A stretch of 64,000 nucleotides of DNA from Chimonanthus salicifolius (GCA_013350335.1 CM023540.1:34121925-34185924), one strand, 5' to 3'. Shown: positions 21,760-34,383, counted from the first letter of the stretch. A program made the numbers and translations. Notes: generated by a model from the letters alone, not told the origin.

Positions 21760-22900
21760 CCCTTCATCGGTAAGAAGTTCATCAGTTTACCAAATTTATC
21801 ACCACAATTTAATATACTCCAAAATCGTTTTTCACTTCTCAAATAGCCAAGGAATGGGCTATATACAGTATAGAGGAATTTCCAAGAGAAGAAAATAAAT
21901 TATTATTATTATTTTTCTGAACAAAGGGTAAGTTTCATTCAAAAGAGGGGAAAGAAATCCCAAAAAAAATTATTAAAAAATTGAAATTCATTTGGTACAC
22001 ACATATGCAGTGTCCAAAAATTAACTTCAAAGGCCCTTTGAGTTACAAGTTTCTTTTATAAATTTGTGACTTCAATAGAAATGCCAACTACGAGTACAAG
22101 GCAACAAAGCTAAAATAAGATAATAAAAAACCACAATCTATTGCAACATGCAGTTAGTGTGCTTAATTTTTTTTTATGTGTTTAATTTATTTTAACGGAT
22201 ATTAAGGGTATTATAAATTATAAAATAATTAGCCTGACATTTATTGATCAAAATTCCAACTCGTAAAAATTTTATTGAGCATTTTCAGAAAATCCATTAC
22301 CCAGTGTTGAATCATCATCTTCTAACTCTCAGAAAAGATTGGAAAAAATTGCTTACAAATATCAATCAGAGGCTAAACAATGAAAGTAGAAGGAAAAACA
22401 GACAATTGAAAGGCTGAAACATTCGGAGAATTGCAAGTGGCCTCAAAAATGTGAAATGGACCAATTAATTACAAGCTCTAATGGAAATTACTCACAATAA
22501 TAAAATCAAAGGCATGTAATTTATAAAAGAGAAAGAAGAGAGAGAGACAGAGAGATCAGAGCAGATAAACAGAAAGCACTCTGCAGTAGGAGACTTTCCT
22601 TCCCAAATCGCTGGTCCTCGTTTCATTCTCAGTACGAGTAAAAGGAAGAGAAGCCTCTTTTTACACGTGGGTGGGGACTGCTTTTTTTTACTTTAAAAAA
22701 AGAGATGAGAATCTCCCTTCTTTCTGTCGTGCGTGGTGTGGCGTATTATACTGTAATTGTACGCCAGGCTTACTCTTATCAGAATCGGACCGAACTTCAG
22801 AAGAATTTGAGGTTCACACGTGACCGAGGGATCTGCTGTTAGGTACAGCTGAAAAACGAGTATTGGGTCAAAATCTCATAAAATCTTTCAGACCTGTGGT
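21760..22900 (-). promoter_or_regulatory. Upstream region and 5' exon candidate of gene H
   Basis: On the minus strand, 22820-22770 reads 'cttctgaagttcggtccgattctgataag', which resembles the end of exon 1 in gene P ('cagatttcagtcggaccattatcag', 52550-52580). It is therefore a likely non-coding first exon. A ga-rich tract lies at 22520-22560. A clear TATA box was not assigned. 21870-22300 is AT-rich with nothing else recognised. Confidence 0.4.
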
Positions 22901-23230
22901 TTCTTGGGGTTTTGACACAAAAATTGCTAACTATTAACCTTAATTTAGAAATTTGAATTTTTATTTATTTATTTTATTTTAAATTTTTTTCCTTAAAAAA
23001 TATGTATATTTGAAATAAAAATGTTTATTGCTATTTTTATCCCATATATTTCACTGTTTTGGTATATTTTTAATATTTAAATTAATATTATTGATAAAAT
23101 ATGTTTTACTTAATATTATATATAATATTTATATTATTTTAATACTTGACCGGCTTTGACCGCGGTTGAACCCTAACCTTCTCGAAGACGGTTCGTTAGA
23201 CGGTCCGGTTCTAATAACATTGCTACTAAG
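22901..23230. repeat. Right end of an unidentified element
   Basis: AT-rich sequence ends in 'ttgaccgcggttgaaccctaac...agacggtccggttctaataacattg'. A similar text occurs at 54288-54355 (ttgaccacggttgaatttgg ... ggacggtttgc). It is a dispersed repeat end, but its left end and TSD were not found. Confidence 0.4.
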
Positions 23231-24806
23231 TAGGGGTCCAAAAAACGGCTATGCCGATATTTCGGCCGATATGCAAATATGGGCCTAAATATCGGCCGAT
23301 AAGTTTCTCTTTCCTCCAATATTTCGATTTATTTGTATTTTGGTCCGAAATTTTTTTGGTAATTTCAGAAAATTTAAGGCTTATTGAAAATGTAATTTTT
23401 TCATTAAATATCGGTCATATACATATTCAAATTATTTATATAAGTTTCAAATACGGTTAATATTAAAATTAACAATAAAATGAAGAGAAATGATAAAAAA
23501 AAAAATTAAAATTATGAAAAATTATGTAAGAAATTTTTGATAAATTTAGTGATTAAGCATTTTACATACTTTTATACTAATTTAAGATAAAACAATTAAT
23601 AATAAATATTTAAGATCTCCTTTAAAAGATAACATCATCAAAATTAAATTTATATGTTTAATATTATATTTTCTATCACTTGTTAACCTAACATCTAACA
23701 TCTATGCATGTTACATCCATCTCAAATTCCAATTGTAAATGTCATTGACAAATTCATCTTAAATTGTACTTCTTAAATTTAATTTGACCCTCGCATTCAT
23801 GATCGACATCTAATTAAATAAATATTTTACCATCAAAAACATAAGTCTCTTAAGAAATAAAAGTACAAAATAAAAGTCAAAATATAAAATTCTAGAAAGT
23901 AAGATCCCAATTTTAATAAAATTCTATTAAAAATTATGAAAAAGTATGTAAGAAATTTATGATAAATTTAGTGATTAGTATTATGATTTTTTAAAATGTT
24001 TGTTGTATTTTAATCTATCTAATTTTTTAAATTCTTAATCTTAGAAGCAAATTTTTTTATAGATTTAAGAATAATATATTAAATCTAATAATAATGGTTT
24101 GTGCTAATACTTCAAAGTTGAAAACTTTAAATCACTTGAGTTTCACGAAATACATCTAAACCGTGAAAAATCGTAAAAAACTGTTCAAAACTGTTCAAAA
24201 CGTGAAAATCGTTAAAAACCTCTAAAAACGTGAAAAACCTCTAAAAGCAGCTTAAAACCGCTAAAAATCCCTAAAAAACCTCTTAAAAACCGATAATATA
24301 GACATATCGGCCGATATTGTTTACCGATAAACGGTAAATATTTCGGCCGTTATTTGGACATAATATCGCAGATATCGTGTGGGGCCCCACAACCGATATT
24401 AGTTTTTTGTTAAAAAAAAGCACTCTTTCCAGACCGATAAATACAATATCGGCCGATATTTGAACCAATAAACGGTCCGATATATCGGCCGTATCGGGCG
24501 ATATCGGTTTTTGTTTTTTGTCTTTAAAAAAAGAAATAAATTTTAAAAAACCGAATTTTATACATATCGGCCGATATAGTGACCGATAATTTGGACCGAT
24601 TATCAGTCATATCGGCCGATAACCTTTTTGTACGGCCAATACATATCGTATCAGCCGATATAGTTCGATCTTCAAAAACCGATACATATCGGCCGATATT
24701 ATAAACCCTGCTATATCGTATTGGCCGATATTATAAACCCTGCTATATCGTATCGGCCGATATTATAAACCCTGCTATATCGTATCGGCTGATATTATAA
24801 ACCCTG
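23231..24806. mobile_element. hAT-type element, tatcggccgatat family, 1.58 kb
   Basis: The left end is TAGGGGTCCAAAAAACGGC and the right end is the complement of CAGGGTTTATAATATCAGCC. Perfect 8-bp direct repeats ctactaag flank it (23223-23230 and 24807-24814). Subterminal regions are rich in atcggccgatat, as in the 360-bp MITE at 14902. The middle is AT-rich with no transposase detected. 'ccgtgaaaaa...cctctaaaaa' repeats occur at 24165-24290. The right end carries a 32-bp tandem array. It is a longer non-autonomous relative of the MITE. Confidence 0.83.
24696..24800. repeat. 32-bp tandem repeat at hAT element end
   Basis: A unit close to tattataaaccctgctata plus tcgtatcggccga is repeated three full times and part of a fourth. 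Each unit contains both the terminal 'accctg' and the subterminal cggccgata, so the element end itself has been multiplied. Confidence 0.85.
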
Positions 24807-24814
24807 CTACTAAG

Positions 24815-26934
24815 TATAATATTCATTAAATTGGCGATTTGAATTGGATGGAATGGATAGAAGATACCATGAAAGATATAATTTAAGAAAAAATAATTGT
24901 AATCCTACGAGATGGACCCTTAAAAGAAATAGTTTTATAATAACTAAATTTTAAAGAATTAAAGATTTTATAATAATTAAATTTTCATAATTTAAGATCA
25001 TAAGGCCAACAAAATTAGATAGAGCTCAACTAATGTCATTATCATTCTCTGTAGGATCTATCAAATTATATATCAACCACCTTAATATATAAAGTGCAAT
25101 CTCTATAAATAGAAAGATTTGAGAAATCTCTCTAAAATTTATGATCAGCTAATATTTCAAATTTTAAAGATTAGGAAATAATTTAAAATTAATCAAATTT
25201 TAGACAGCTTAAAGAGCTGACATGATTGATTTAATTAAGTTGATTGTTAGTATACCAACTATCTATGAAAACACCTCTTTAATAAATCTATTTTCACTCT
25301 ATTTAGTGGGTTTTATGCTTAAAGGTGAAGGATAATACATCTCACACTAGGTTGGAGAGGATTATCTTCTTCTTTTTAATTTTATAAATTAAAAACCAAT
25401 CCAAAGTGATTTAGTATCTCGGCTCTCAAATATTCTAATTCTCAAAATTACTTATTAAAATTTTATAAAAACAAGATTTTGTTCTAATAAAAATAGCCAT
25501 TTTTTAATAGTTTGGGTGAATTGTATAGTCCTAATTAGGACTTGCCACAAAGGACCGTGCATTAGGGTTAGATGAATAAATTAATTAAGCTATTTTATTA
25601 TTGGTTTTCAAGATTATTGAAGCCCACCATTCAACTCCAATCGGTGGATAATATGAATACGACTACAATCAACTCCAATAAAATCATAATCGGTGGATAA
25701 TGAAACTAAGATGATCAATCATGAATCAAACGACATGTTTTTTCCTAGATTAAAGTAAAAAATAAAAATAGAGATGTTAATGAGAATAAAACACTACAGA
25801 ATCATATTATTACCAAGTTTTTCAACAGAACGAGAAATTGGGCATTGCTCCTTCAACAAGTTGTATTAAACTATGAAGAAAGTAAAATTCATTTGTAGAG
25901 GAAATTTCAATAGCAGTGAGATCTAAAGAAAAGTTACAATTATTTGAAAAACTACAACTTTCTTTTACTTTATCTCTGCTGAGTAAATTTTTAATTTGAA
26001 AATAAAAAAATTAAATAACGAGGAAAGAAGAGTGAACTATGAATAGGAAGTATACCAGAGAATTTTGGGTTGTACAGATGTTAACCTAAGCAATGGGATG
26101 CATGATACTACTGTGCGTATTCAAGTGCAGGGCCACTAAATTTAGTGATGAGAACTTCGTCGGAATGATTTTTTCCTCAATATACTTTCTAAAGAAATTT
26201 ATTTTGATTGGATTAGTGAAGTTGGGGAACGAAGTATCGACCCATACAATTTGTATAGGTTGTACACTATACCGACAAAATGAATAAATATAGACAATTT
26301 AAAACAAAAAAGAAAAAAAATCTAAATATCAGAGCAGGCCGATGTAGTATCTCAGTTGATATCAAGTGCATATTAGTCAATATATCATTAATTTTTAAAA
26401 GATAAAAAGAAATTGAATATCGGTGTAGGCCCAACAATATCTTGGCCAATATTGGGTGCATATCGGGCAATATTTAGGTTTTCATATTTAAAAAAAAAAA
26501 GAGTTGATCTTTTAGGTTTAGAAAAAATAAAATAAATAAATAAAGAACCAATAGTTTCAATAAAAAAAAGAGGAGAAATGATACCAGCCAATACAGCCGA
26601 AAACATCCAATCCGGATATTTTTTTTATCTGATTGAAGGACTGGATTACATTATTTGCGATCTTCTCAACAATTATACTATGTCAAGTAAATTTCTTTTA
26701 AATGGGGAACTCTCCTCCCACTCACCACAGAAATAACACATGTAACATAAACCATAATATAACAAGAATAAACCCATAAGATTGCAAGTCCAAGAAATCA
26801 CATAAAATTAAATTAAAAGATTGATCAAACTCTAATATAACCTCAAAATAATTTTAACTTTTACTAAAATTATAAATCAAGTGATATTCCAAACTTTGTA
26901 ATAAACGCTGATAGTTGATACCCATCCAATAATT
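24815..26934. other. AT-rich intergenic sequence
   Basis: No gene is seen. At 26330-26480 there are faint cggccgat-type motifs ('aatatcggtgtaggcccaac', 'catatcgggcaatatt'), so an old hAT repeat may be present. The frames at 26093-26606 have no family support. Confidence 0.35.
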
Positions 26935-26974
26935 CTAACTCATCCCAGATTCATCGTCGTCAAATCCAAAAACA

Positions 26975-27677
26975 TCACCAACGTAAACACTGCACAGTAA
27001 GCCCCCGATATTTATCAGCTGATGGAACAACATAAACGCCGAGTACACGCAGGCAAGTCTCATCGGAAAATCCATGAAAACCGCCAAACTTGGAAATTGC
27101 AATCTGAAAGGAGAAGGGGATACCTTCCTCTTTGCCATAAGGTCCATATTCCATCAGCCCTCTGTTATATAAATGGGTAGTTTCGAATCTGTCACCATCT
27201 CCGCCGTGCTCGTCTAATAAGACTCTGGTAGTTGAAGAATAAGATAACGACGACCGGTCGGCGTATGTAGTTTGGATAGAGTTTATCATTGAAGAGTATG
27301 CTTACCCGCTTGACATCCTCTTGGCCCTATCTTCAAATACATTTGCTTATCCATTGACGACTGATGCAAATAGAGAACGATAAAATTGTAAAAAAATCTC
27401 CCTACTCCTTTTCATTTTTAAATATCCAACAAACAATAAAACAGGATCCTCAGTCTAAACCATTAGAACATATTTGTAAATCAAACTGCAGCCAAATAAT
27501 TATCTATTATCACAGACGGTTGCTCAAAAGAGTATGCTGAATGCCCAAAACATGTATAACAATTAAAAAAAAATGATCTAAATACAGAGACTCAAAAAGA
27601 GGTGTGATGAGAACAACACAAACAACAGTGATCGAAAGAAATTCAAATAATATTTACTTGAAAAGAAAGCATACCAT
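26975..27677 (-). pseudogene. Jacalin-related lectin pseudogene I, internal deletions
   Basis: The ATG is at 27677-27675 at the end of exon 1, next to an intact gtatgc donor. Exon 2 starts at 27360 after gcatcag and reads SSMDKQMYLKIGPRGCQ (27360-27304). About 20 residues around the W-D-E loop are then missing. Sequence resumes at 27289 with MINSIQTTYADRSS and LLDEHGGDGDRFE, then runs without intron 2 into TTHLYNRGLMEYGPYGKEEG, FGGFHGFSDE, CLRVLGVYV and a stop at 26975. Intron 2 and about 30 residues of the first half of exon 3 are gone. The first deletion also breaks the frame, so a complete lectin cannot be made. Confidence 0.75.
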
Positions 27678-27960
27678 TTTAAGTTTAATCTATCAGATAA
27701 GCAAGCTCTTACGCACATTTCGCAGTGGCCCCTACTACTATATATAGTCCAGACACTCGGAAGTTTTAGACGTTCAAGTTTGAGGGTCATCTTCAATGGT
27801 GCATGCATGTTCCATTATTGAAGAAGGCTCTTCGATAAACATAATTACTTAATCACAGCTGTCTATCTAATAAAGTAATAATCTTTGGAAACATGAAGAA
27901 ATTTAAGTTCAATCTTTCGAGAAATGAAAAGCCATTCATCAAAAATGCATCCTTTAATCT
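27675..27960 (-). promoter_or_regulatory. Promoter of pseudogene I
   Basis: The minus strand repeats the family promoter: 'atgtttatcgaagagccttc', 'ggaacatgcatgcaccattg', a TATA box ctatatatag at 27747-27738, then gtggccactgcg and exon 1. Upstream sequence to about 28080 matches 34440-34600 in inverted orientation. The core promoter looks complete although the gene is broken. Confidence 0.6.
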
Positions 27961-30119
27961 TCCTAGGAAAGAAAGTTCAGGAATGAGAGGCTTTCAGCAC
28001 ACTTTCTTTTTCAAAAATTTCAAAACAAATTTTAATTTTACAATAATGAGATTTTCTCAGATTTTTATAAATTCTATTTAAAAATATCTAGAAAAAATTT
28101 CATCTACTAGAAAACTGTTGTTTCAAGAATATAATCAATTCTCATCTACTCATGAGTTATTGTATATAATCAATTTTAAACACCATGTATTATCCATAAT
28201 TGATCCATATATTAAAAAAATTCAAAAAAAAAATGATGGAAATTTTTTCTGAATTGTTTACTAAAGAAGTTTAACATAAAAATTTAAATTCTTAATAAAA
28301 TTTACAGCAACATATATATTTTTTTTATACGAACAGAGGAAGATAATGGCATTGACAATAGGGACAGCGGGTGGCATAAGTAGAGGAATGAATTCTATTT
28401 GGTAAGTCACATCTATCTGAAGCTGATTCTTTCATTCCTTGTCAAGGGGGGTTATTGTTGAAATAGTAAAATAAATACAAGATCAATTATCATTTTGTGT
28501 GAATTCTTTCAATGAGAATAAAATAATTTTTTCATTGTTTTTTTTTTTAATTTACATGTCGGAAATTATGGGATACCTAGCGTAAAACCCCCTTTGATGA
28601 GACCACTACCTCTAGGGCACACCAAAATTTGGTCATAGGAGTTCGAACACGCAACCTAACGTTTCTTGAGAACTTGCAATGCATTTGTTTGAGAAAAAAA
28701 GAAATTTCAACTCGTCTTAAAAAAATATGGAGATTACTTCAGAGTGGACATTTTGATGAATTATTTAATTTAGACGAGTTTACATGGATAAATTGTCCTT
28801 CAATTCATCACAATTTAAATAAGACGATTTCTCTTGGCCTGTATCTTTAGAAAAAGAAGACAGAATCTTGCAGGTTCATTAATTCCGTGTCAAGTTCAAA
28901 TTTCACTATTAATTTTTTAAATCAAATTTAAATTTTAAAATTATTAACTACAAACAGTTTTTAAGGGTTATTTTATAACACAAGACACGAAATTTGCAAC
29001 TATAAAACAAGTAATTACAAAACTGGCATAAATTGTAAATATCCAAATCTCATCAAGAAAAACAGCCAACGCACATCTATGATTCTATTTTTTAATGTCA
29101 AAGCTCAAATTCAGTCCATGAAACTTGCCATCAGTAATCTTATGAAGCAAACAAGTTCCTCAAGTACCCACAAACCAATCTGCAAAGCCCAAGTTTTATC
29201 ACATTATTAGGTTAAAATTAATAAGTATTTCAAAGTTAATTAAAATACTAATAAAATAACTTCAAATATCCAAATAAAGTTTACTTCACATCAAGATTAG
29301 CACTTCTTAAAAATATATATAATTGGGAGAAGACTGAGGAGACTCTTTAAGTCTCTTTTACAAATGCTTCTCACTAAAAATTGAAGCAAATCACACATTT
29401 TTTAATAGAAAATATAGACAAAGATAATGGGTAGATATAATTTAAACATCGTTAGATCACTTTAGCCTTTATCATTGGACTGAATTCTGATTGTTATAGG
29501 TTATTAATGTTTTATAGTGCAATTTGTAAAATTAAGATCATTTTGGTGAAAATATGGATGGGTGGCTCTGTTTAAATATAAATTTAAATGGATAAAAAGG
29601 GATTTAATAAAGTAAAATAAATGGAATTAAGAGATTTAAATGGGTCAAATAGGTGTTGGTTAATGGGTTTTATATTTATATTTATTTTCGGTGCTCCATT
29701 CTGAGCAGCCCAACATGGCATGGATGAGTTCGACCATCATTTTCTTTTGGCCTTATTGTTTCTATAGAACTTTGGGATGTTTTCCCCTCCTGAATCATAT
29801 TCCTACCTTTTATCATTCAAAAGAAGAACAGTTTCATTAAAAAGGCTCATCTTTAAACAAATATTTGGAAAATTAAAAATGAAGTTGACAACTGAATGAA
29901 TGGCTGTTTTTAAAAAAGATAGTAATTGGATAAAATTTATTAAAATGACACGTGATGGACTAAAATTCTTATTTTACATTTACTGGTGTATCGCTCATCA
30001 AATATTGATATAATGATGACACGCCGCTTTACATATCGATACACCGGTATTTTATAAGTGGTGTACTGATAAAATAAAATAGAAATTTCACTGTATCTCA
30101 TTTTTTCTAATAAATTTTA
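27961..30119. other. Intergenic, mostly unrecognised
   Basis: Up to about 28090 it is family upstream sequence in inverted orientation. Beyond that I see AT-rich sequence with no gene. 28560-28660 is slightly less AT-rich ('gggcacaccaaaatttggtcatagg') and may be a decayed retroelement, but no ends or coding motifs were found. Confidence 0.35.
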
Positions 30120-30925
30120 TCTGTATTACGTCGATTTAAAAACTTAACTCTATTTTCGTACAAAACACCTTAACTAGTGTCAAATACTGTTCACATTAAA
30201 AGCAAATGACTTAAAAAAGGAATCTACAGATGTCAATAATTCACGTCTGCACGCCGATGGGATAGATGGAATGGGACTTCACAGTTCACAGGCTTAGACT
30301 GACGGTCAGTTAAAAATAATAATCTTTATTTTAAGTGAGTGTCACTGAGTCTTAAGTATTCATGATTTGAATGGCTTCCGGCTTTAATTTGTTTCCATGT
30401 TGATGAGAAAAATAAGAAGAATCTGTCAAAATAGCTAAAATAGAAAAAAAAAATAACATTCAAAATCTCAAAATTAGATTAGTAAGCTAGAAAATTTGGT
30501 CTTGAATTTTTTGTCATTAAAAATAATTAGGTCAACTTTATCATATAATTATCTAAAAATAAAAAATCGTGTGAAAATGATGAAAAACATGATAACGAAT
30601 TTTATGATAAGTTGGGTGAATTTGAAGAATTTTATGAAATGAAAAATAATTATCTATCATCAAAATTTTCCGACCAATGACACTCTTATGGAGCATGTTA
30701 TTCTTGCTAGTTTTAAGAAGATAGAATAGTTTTTAACCATTTTAATGGTCTAGATTCACCGTGATGGTAGGCCCCGCGTAAGACCTTGTGTCCAGACGAA
30801 GAAACACCAACCCATTCTGTAGTTTTCCCCTTCTTTAATGTGTTTGGGATGGGCTTAAGCCGGGTTGGAGCCAGTGACCAGCCCCACTACATGTATATGG
30901 ATGCATTCCACCATAGTTTACTTTA
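30120..30925. repeat. Copies of type 2 lectin 3' flank
   Basis: 30130-30245 ('tagtgtcaaatactgttcacattaaaagcaaatgac') and 30660-30790 ('tggtctagattcaccgtgatgg') match parts of 16130-16420 downstream of gene G, in the same orientation. The lectin exons that once went with them are absent. It is the remnant of a deleted minus-strand gene. Confidence 0.5.
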
Positions 30926-31317
30926 GGTGGTGCTCAACCTGGGTTCGATCAGCTAAATCTCCTGCCACCTCAAAATGTTTCACAACCTGGATCATTAAGT
31001 TTCCTACCAACAAAAGAAAGAAGCTTGCTTTTGAAATGCCTTGCCCACTAAGATAAGGCATGGAAAGAAAAAGAAGTAAAAAGAGAAAAGAAAAAGCAAG
31101 ATTCTCCGACTTTATGCCACATCAACAAAAATTGTGTCTTCCATTTTAACAAAGGGCAGATAAAGACTACATTTCTTCTTCTAGTCAAACATAGATATCT
31201 AAGACTTGGAGGGTCTGGAGTCTGGATTGTGGACTTATAAATAGTATGCCACTACTTGATCATGTGAAATGTGCAGAGGAGCTAAGTTATCTGAAACAGT
31301 GAAAGATTTTACTCAAA
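30926..31317 (+). promoter_or_regulatory. Promoter and 5' UTR of gene J
   Basis: This stretch is nearly identical to 1-315. The TATA box cttataaata is at 31234-31243, followed by 'gtatgccactacttgatcatg' and the 5' untranslated exon. The upstream ATG at 31269 in the frame MCRGAKLSETV does not join in phase to exon 2. The usable start is the ATG at 31318. Upstream pieces of the block also occur at 50874-51060. Confidence 0.6.
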
Positions 31318-32476
31318 ATGGTATGCTTCCTCCTCCTCGAGTTATTATTTTAAATCTTATTATTTGTTTTAATTTTTTCAATAACTATTAGTTGAGTAAT
31401 TCTCATTTCACCTTTTTTTTTTTTTTGAGTTCAGGTATTTACATCTAACATATTTTAATTGTTATATATGATTTGGGATATGGCCGGCTGTCAGATCCCT
31501 TAAAATCTCCTAAAATCTCAGGGTGTGTGTGGGCCTTTCTCTGTCACGCCTCCAATCTTTCAGAAATTATTCTTTGAAGTTTGAAGTATTAGCTTAGAAT
31601 TCACACCAAGCAGAAGTAGATGAATCAGAAGAAATTTTTCTTTTTGGCTATTGTATGCGATAATAGTTTATTATTTGGCTAAAATTCCATCTGAAGGTTT
31701 AAATTGATAATTATATTTTTAGGTTTTGTTGGATATTTAAAAATGAAAAATACTGACAATTTAACTATTTGCATCAGTCGTCAAGTGATGAGGAAAAGCA
31801 AATGTGTTTGAAGGTTGGGCCACGAGGATGTCAGGAGGGTAACAATTGGGATGAATTTGACCGCGCCATTGTAACAACATTATACATCTGCCATGGCCAA
31901 GTAATCAACTCCATCCAAATTGCATACATCGACTCATATCATTTCAAATGCAAGAAAATCTTGTTAGACAAGCACGGTGGAGATGGTGACAAATTCGAAT
32001 CGGTAATGTCTTATTTTTATGTTCAATAACTTTTTTATTTTATTTTATTGTTAACTTGAGGTGATTGAAGGTGTTTGTCCCATTGTGATCATGGGTTAGG
32101 ATTATTTTTCATTCTTTGCGTTTTGCAGATCGATTTTGCTTTCAATCGTCGCGAGACTATCGTTGGCCTTAGTGGTCATTATAGTTCTGCTCCGGATGGT
32201 GCAGTAACATCTCTCACTATTACTACTGAATTCGCTGACGGAAAGAAGAGGGTTTATGGACCTTACGGCAAAGAGGAAGGTACCCCGTTCTCCTTTCAGA
32301 TTGGATTTGAAAAATTTGGTGGTTTTCATGGCTATTCTGATGAGACCTGCCTCCGTGCTATCGGCGTTTATGTTGTGCCATCAGCGGATACATATCGGGG
32401 GCATAGTATTCCGACGTTGATCTACTTTGATCCTGAAGAAGCTTTAGATGAATTATTGTATCCTGATGATTATTGA
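31318..32476 (+). CDS. Jacalin-related lectin gene J (type 1, intact)
   Basis: The start codon ATG (31318-31320) is the last codon of exon 1, followed by a gtatgc donor. Exon 2 is 31778-32002 and exon 3 is 32129-32476, all in phase with gt/ag sites. The 191-residue product is one jacalin-type beta-prism domain: KVGPRG at about residues 13-18, WDE at 25-27, INSIQIAY, HGGDGD, VTSLTITTEF, VYGPYGKEEG, FGGFHGYSDE from about 139, and CLRAIGVYV. It has no signal peptide, so the nucleus or cytosol is expected. In classical family members an Asp near residue 152 binds the sugar; here it is Arg. A 30-residue acidic tail (DPEEALDELLYPDDY at the end) follows the domain. It is the best candidate for a working gene, with its own promoter; glycan specificity is unknown. 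Confidence 0.85.
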
Positions 32477-34383
32477 TGAATTAGAATCGTTGGATGGGTA
32501 TCAAGTTGTTACTATGGAATATGTCACTTTAATTTAAGATTATGTTGGAGTTTGATCACTTTGTTGTGAAGTCATTGATGCTTTATTTGTTTGAAATTTT
32601 TTTATGGTCATGGTTGATTGGTTGTCCGTCCTCTTGAATAATTTTAAATGTAGGAGATCTACGATCTTATTAAGTTGATAATAAAATTTTCAAAAAAGAG
32701 ATTCTATTTAGAAATTAATTTTTTTATTAAAAGTCTTTTCTAATTTATTAACACTCATTTTCATATATAATAACCATTTAGGATTTAATTTGACGGAAAT
32801 ATAAAACCTAGCAGTATGGAATGATCGTATGAATTTGTCATAAGTATATGTGGATAACTTTTTGTTCCTTGTGTACTGCCTCCTTAATCCTTATGATAAT
32901 TTTTCTTTATTATCTCTTTTTCTTCTTCTTCTTCTTCTGTTTCCTCGGCCTGGATAACACTCTACTTCTCTGTCTTCTTCTATTTTCCCTTCCCGTTTTT
33001 TATTTTTCTTTTTATTTTCTTCCTTCTTCATTGGTGGGTTCTCTTGACCAACCGTTATGACCTCTCTTGTGTTACGGTTTCTTCCAAAATAGGTCCACTG
33101 ACTTAACTGGGCTTGTTGTCACGTTGGCACTCTTGGTGGTGTCAGACGGGTGCGAAGGTGGCAGTGAATTGGAATTTGAGTTGGGTCTCTCAAGTAGTCG
33201 ATGGGAGTTGATTTATAGGACTTTTGATTCTAAGAAAGGTTAAGAAGGTCTAGGTCCAAACTCGTTTCAAGCTAGACCATATGAAATTGGGTCAAGTTAA
33301 TTGGGGTTTTTAGACATAACAGTTGTCTAAATGTGCTCAGACTCTAATTGATGCAAATGGACTCCTACTTGAGTACAAATGGGTCCAATGGATTATGTCC
33401 CAACAGTTGCTGTTATTGGTGACAAAAGTTATGCATTCAGACAAAAATATCTTTTTGGCACAGTTAATTTCGTCTATGCCTAATGGAATACATCTAAATT
33501 TCTTTAAATGGTTGAAAATATATGACTTACATTTTGTGAATTGTGAATTGATTTAGATTAAAAATCAAAGATCGGATAACTAAATGGACTTCTAGGATAT
33601 ATATGCTAGAGTTTGTAAAGAGTGTTTCTTATATGAAAATAGTTTTTGATGATTTTTTGTCTCAAAACAATAGAAAAAAAAAATGAAAAAAAAGGAATGT
33701 TATTGTGTGCACCTTGTGTACTGACCAAAAATAAAGAGACAGAATACTCAGCTTGTGGCGTTGCGCTCTCAATTGCAGGCCTTTTAGACGTGTATGAATT
33801 GAATTTTTCAAATTTGTTGAGACTGTAACCGTTCAAAAGTTTTTTTCAATACGATTCAATCGTATTAGCTGAATTCTTCATTTTTAACACTTTGAAACCT
33901 TGGAACGAACACTTGCAACTTATGGTATCAGATTTACTTCTCAAATTCATAATGTGATAGTGCAATAAATAGTCTCCAACATGACATTTACGTAAAAGAG
34001 AGATTGAAAAATTTATTCCATTATTTTCGTTCAAAAAGTTGTTTTGTAGACACGATCAGTTGTCTAGCACAATCAACATTACATGACCTTTCAAAAAGAA
34101 CCCTCAAAGTTGCCTCAATAGTCCTTCGCCATTCTATTCTCTCCATGCCTTTGAATTTTGAAACAATGAAAAAACCCTCTCCCAATGGACGAAGTGCATA
34201 TCTTCCTTTCTTTGTATAAAATTATTTTATGTTGTTGTAAATTTTATTAGTAATTTAAATTTTCAGATTGAATTTATTTAGAAAACAATTCAGATAATTT
34301 TTGAAAGTTTTTTAATATATTGATAATACATGTTTTCTTTAAAAAAAAAAAATCTTGAAACAATAATTTTCTGGTAGATAGTT
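32477..34383. repeat. 3' part of the J/S segmental duplication
   Basis: The whole downstream flank of J matches the flank of S (60243-62063) in direct orientation with small indels, and the J/S duplication as a whole covers about 31528-34383 and 59343-62063. A third partial copy (about 32811-33570) occurs at 51395-52090. The C/T-rich stretch at 32905-33020 and the short frames here (for example at 33323 and 33646) have no protein signature and are shared non-coding sequence. Confidence 0.75.

Noticed and set aside
24696..24800. CRISPR-like array
   Set aside because: Units are contiguous 32-bp tandem repeats with no spacers, in a plant transposon end.
31269..31320. ATG at 31269 as start of gene J (MCRGAKLSETVKDF...)
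   Set aside because: Spliced to the exon 2 acceptor at 31778 it goes out of frame and meets a stop after three codons. The ATG at 31318 joins in phase.
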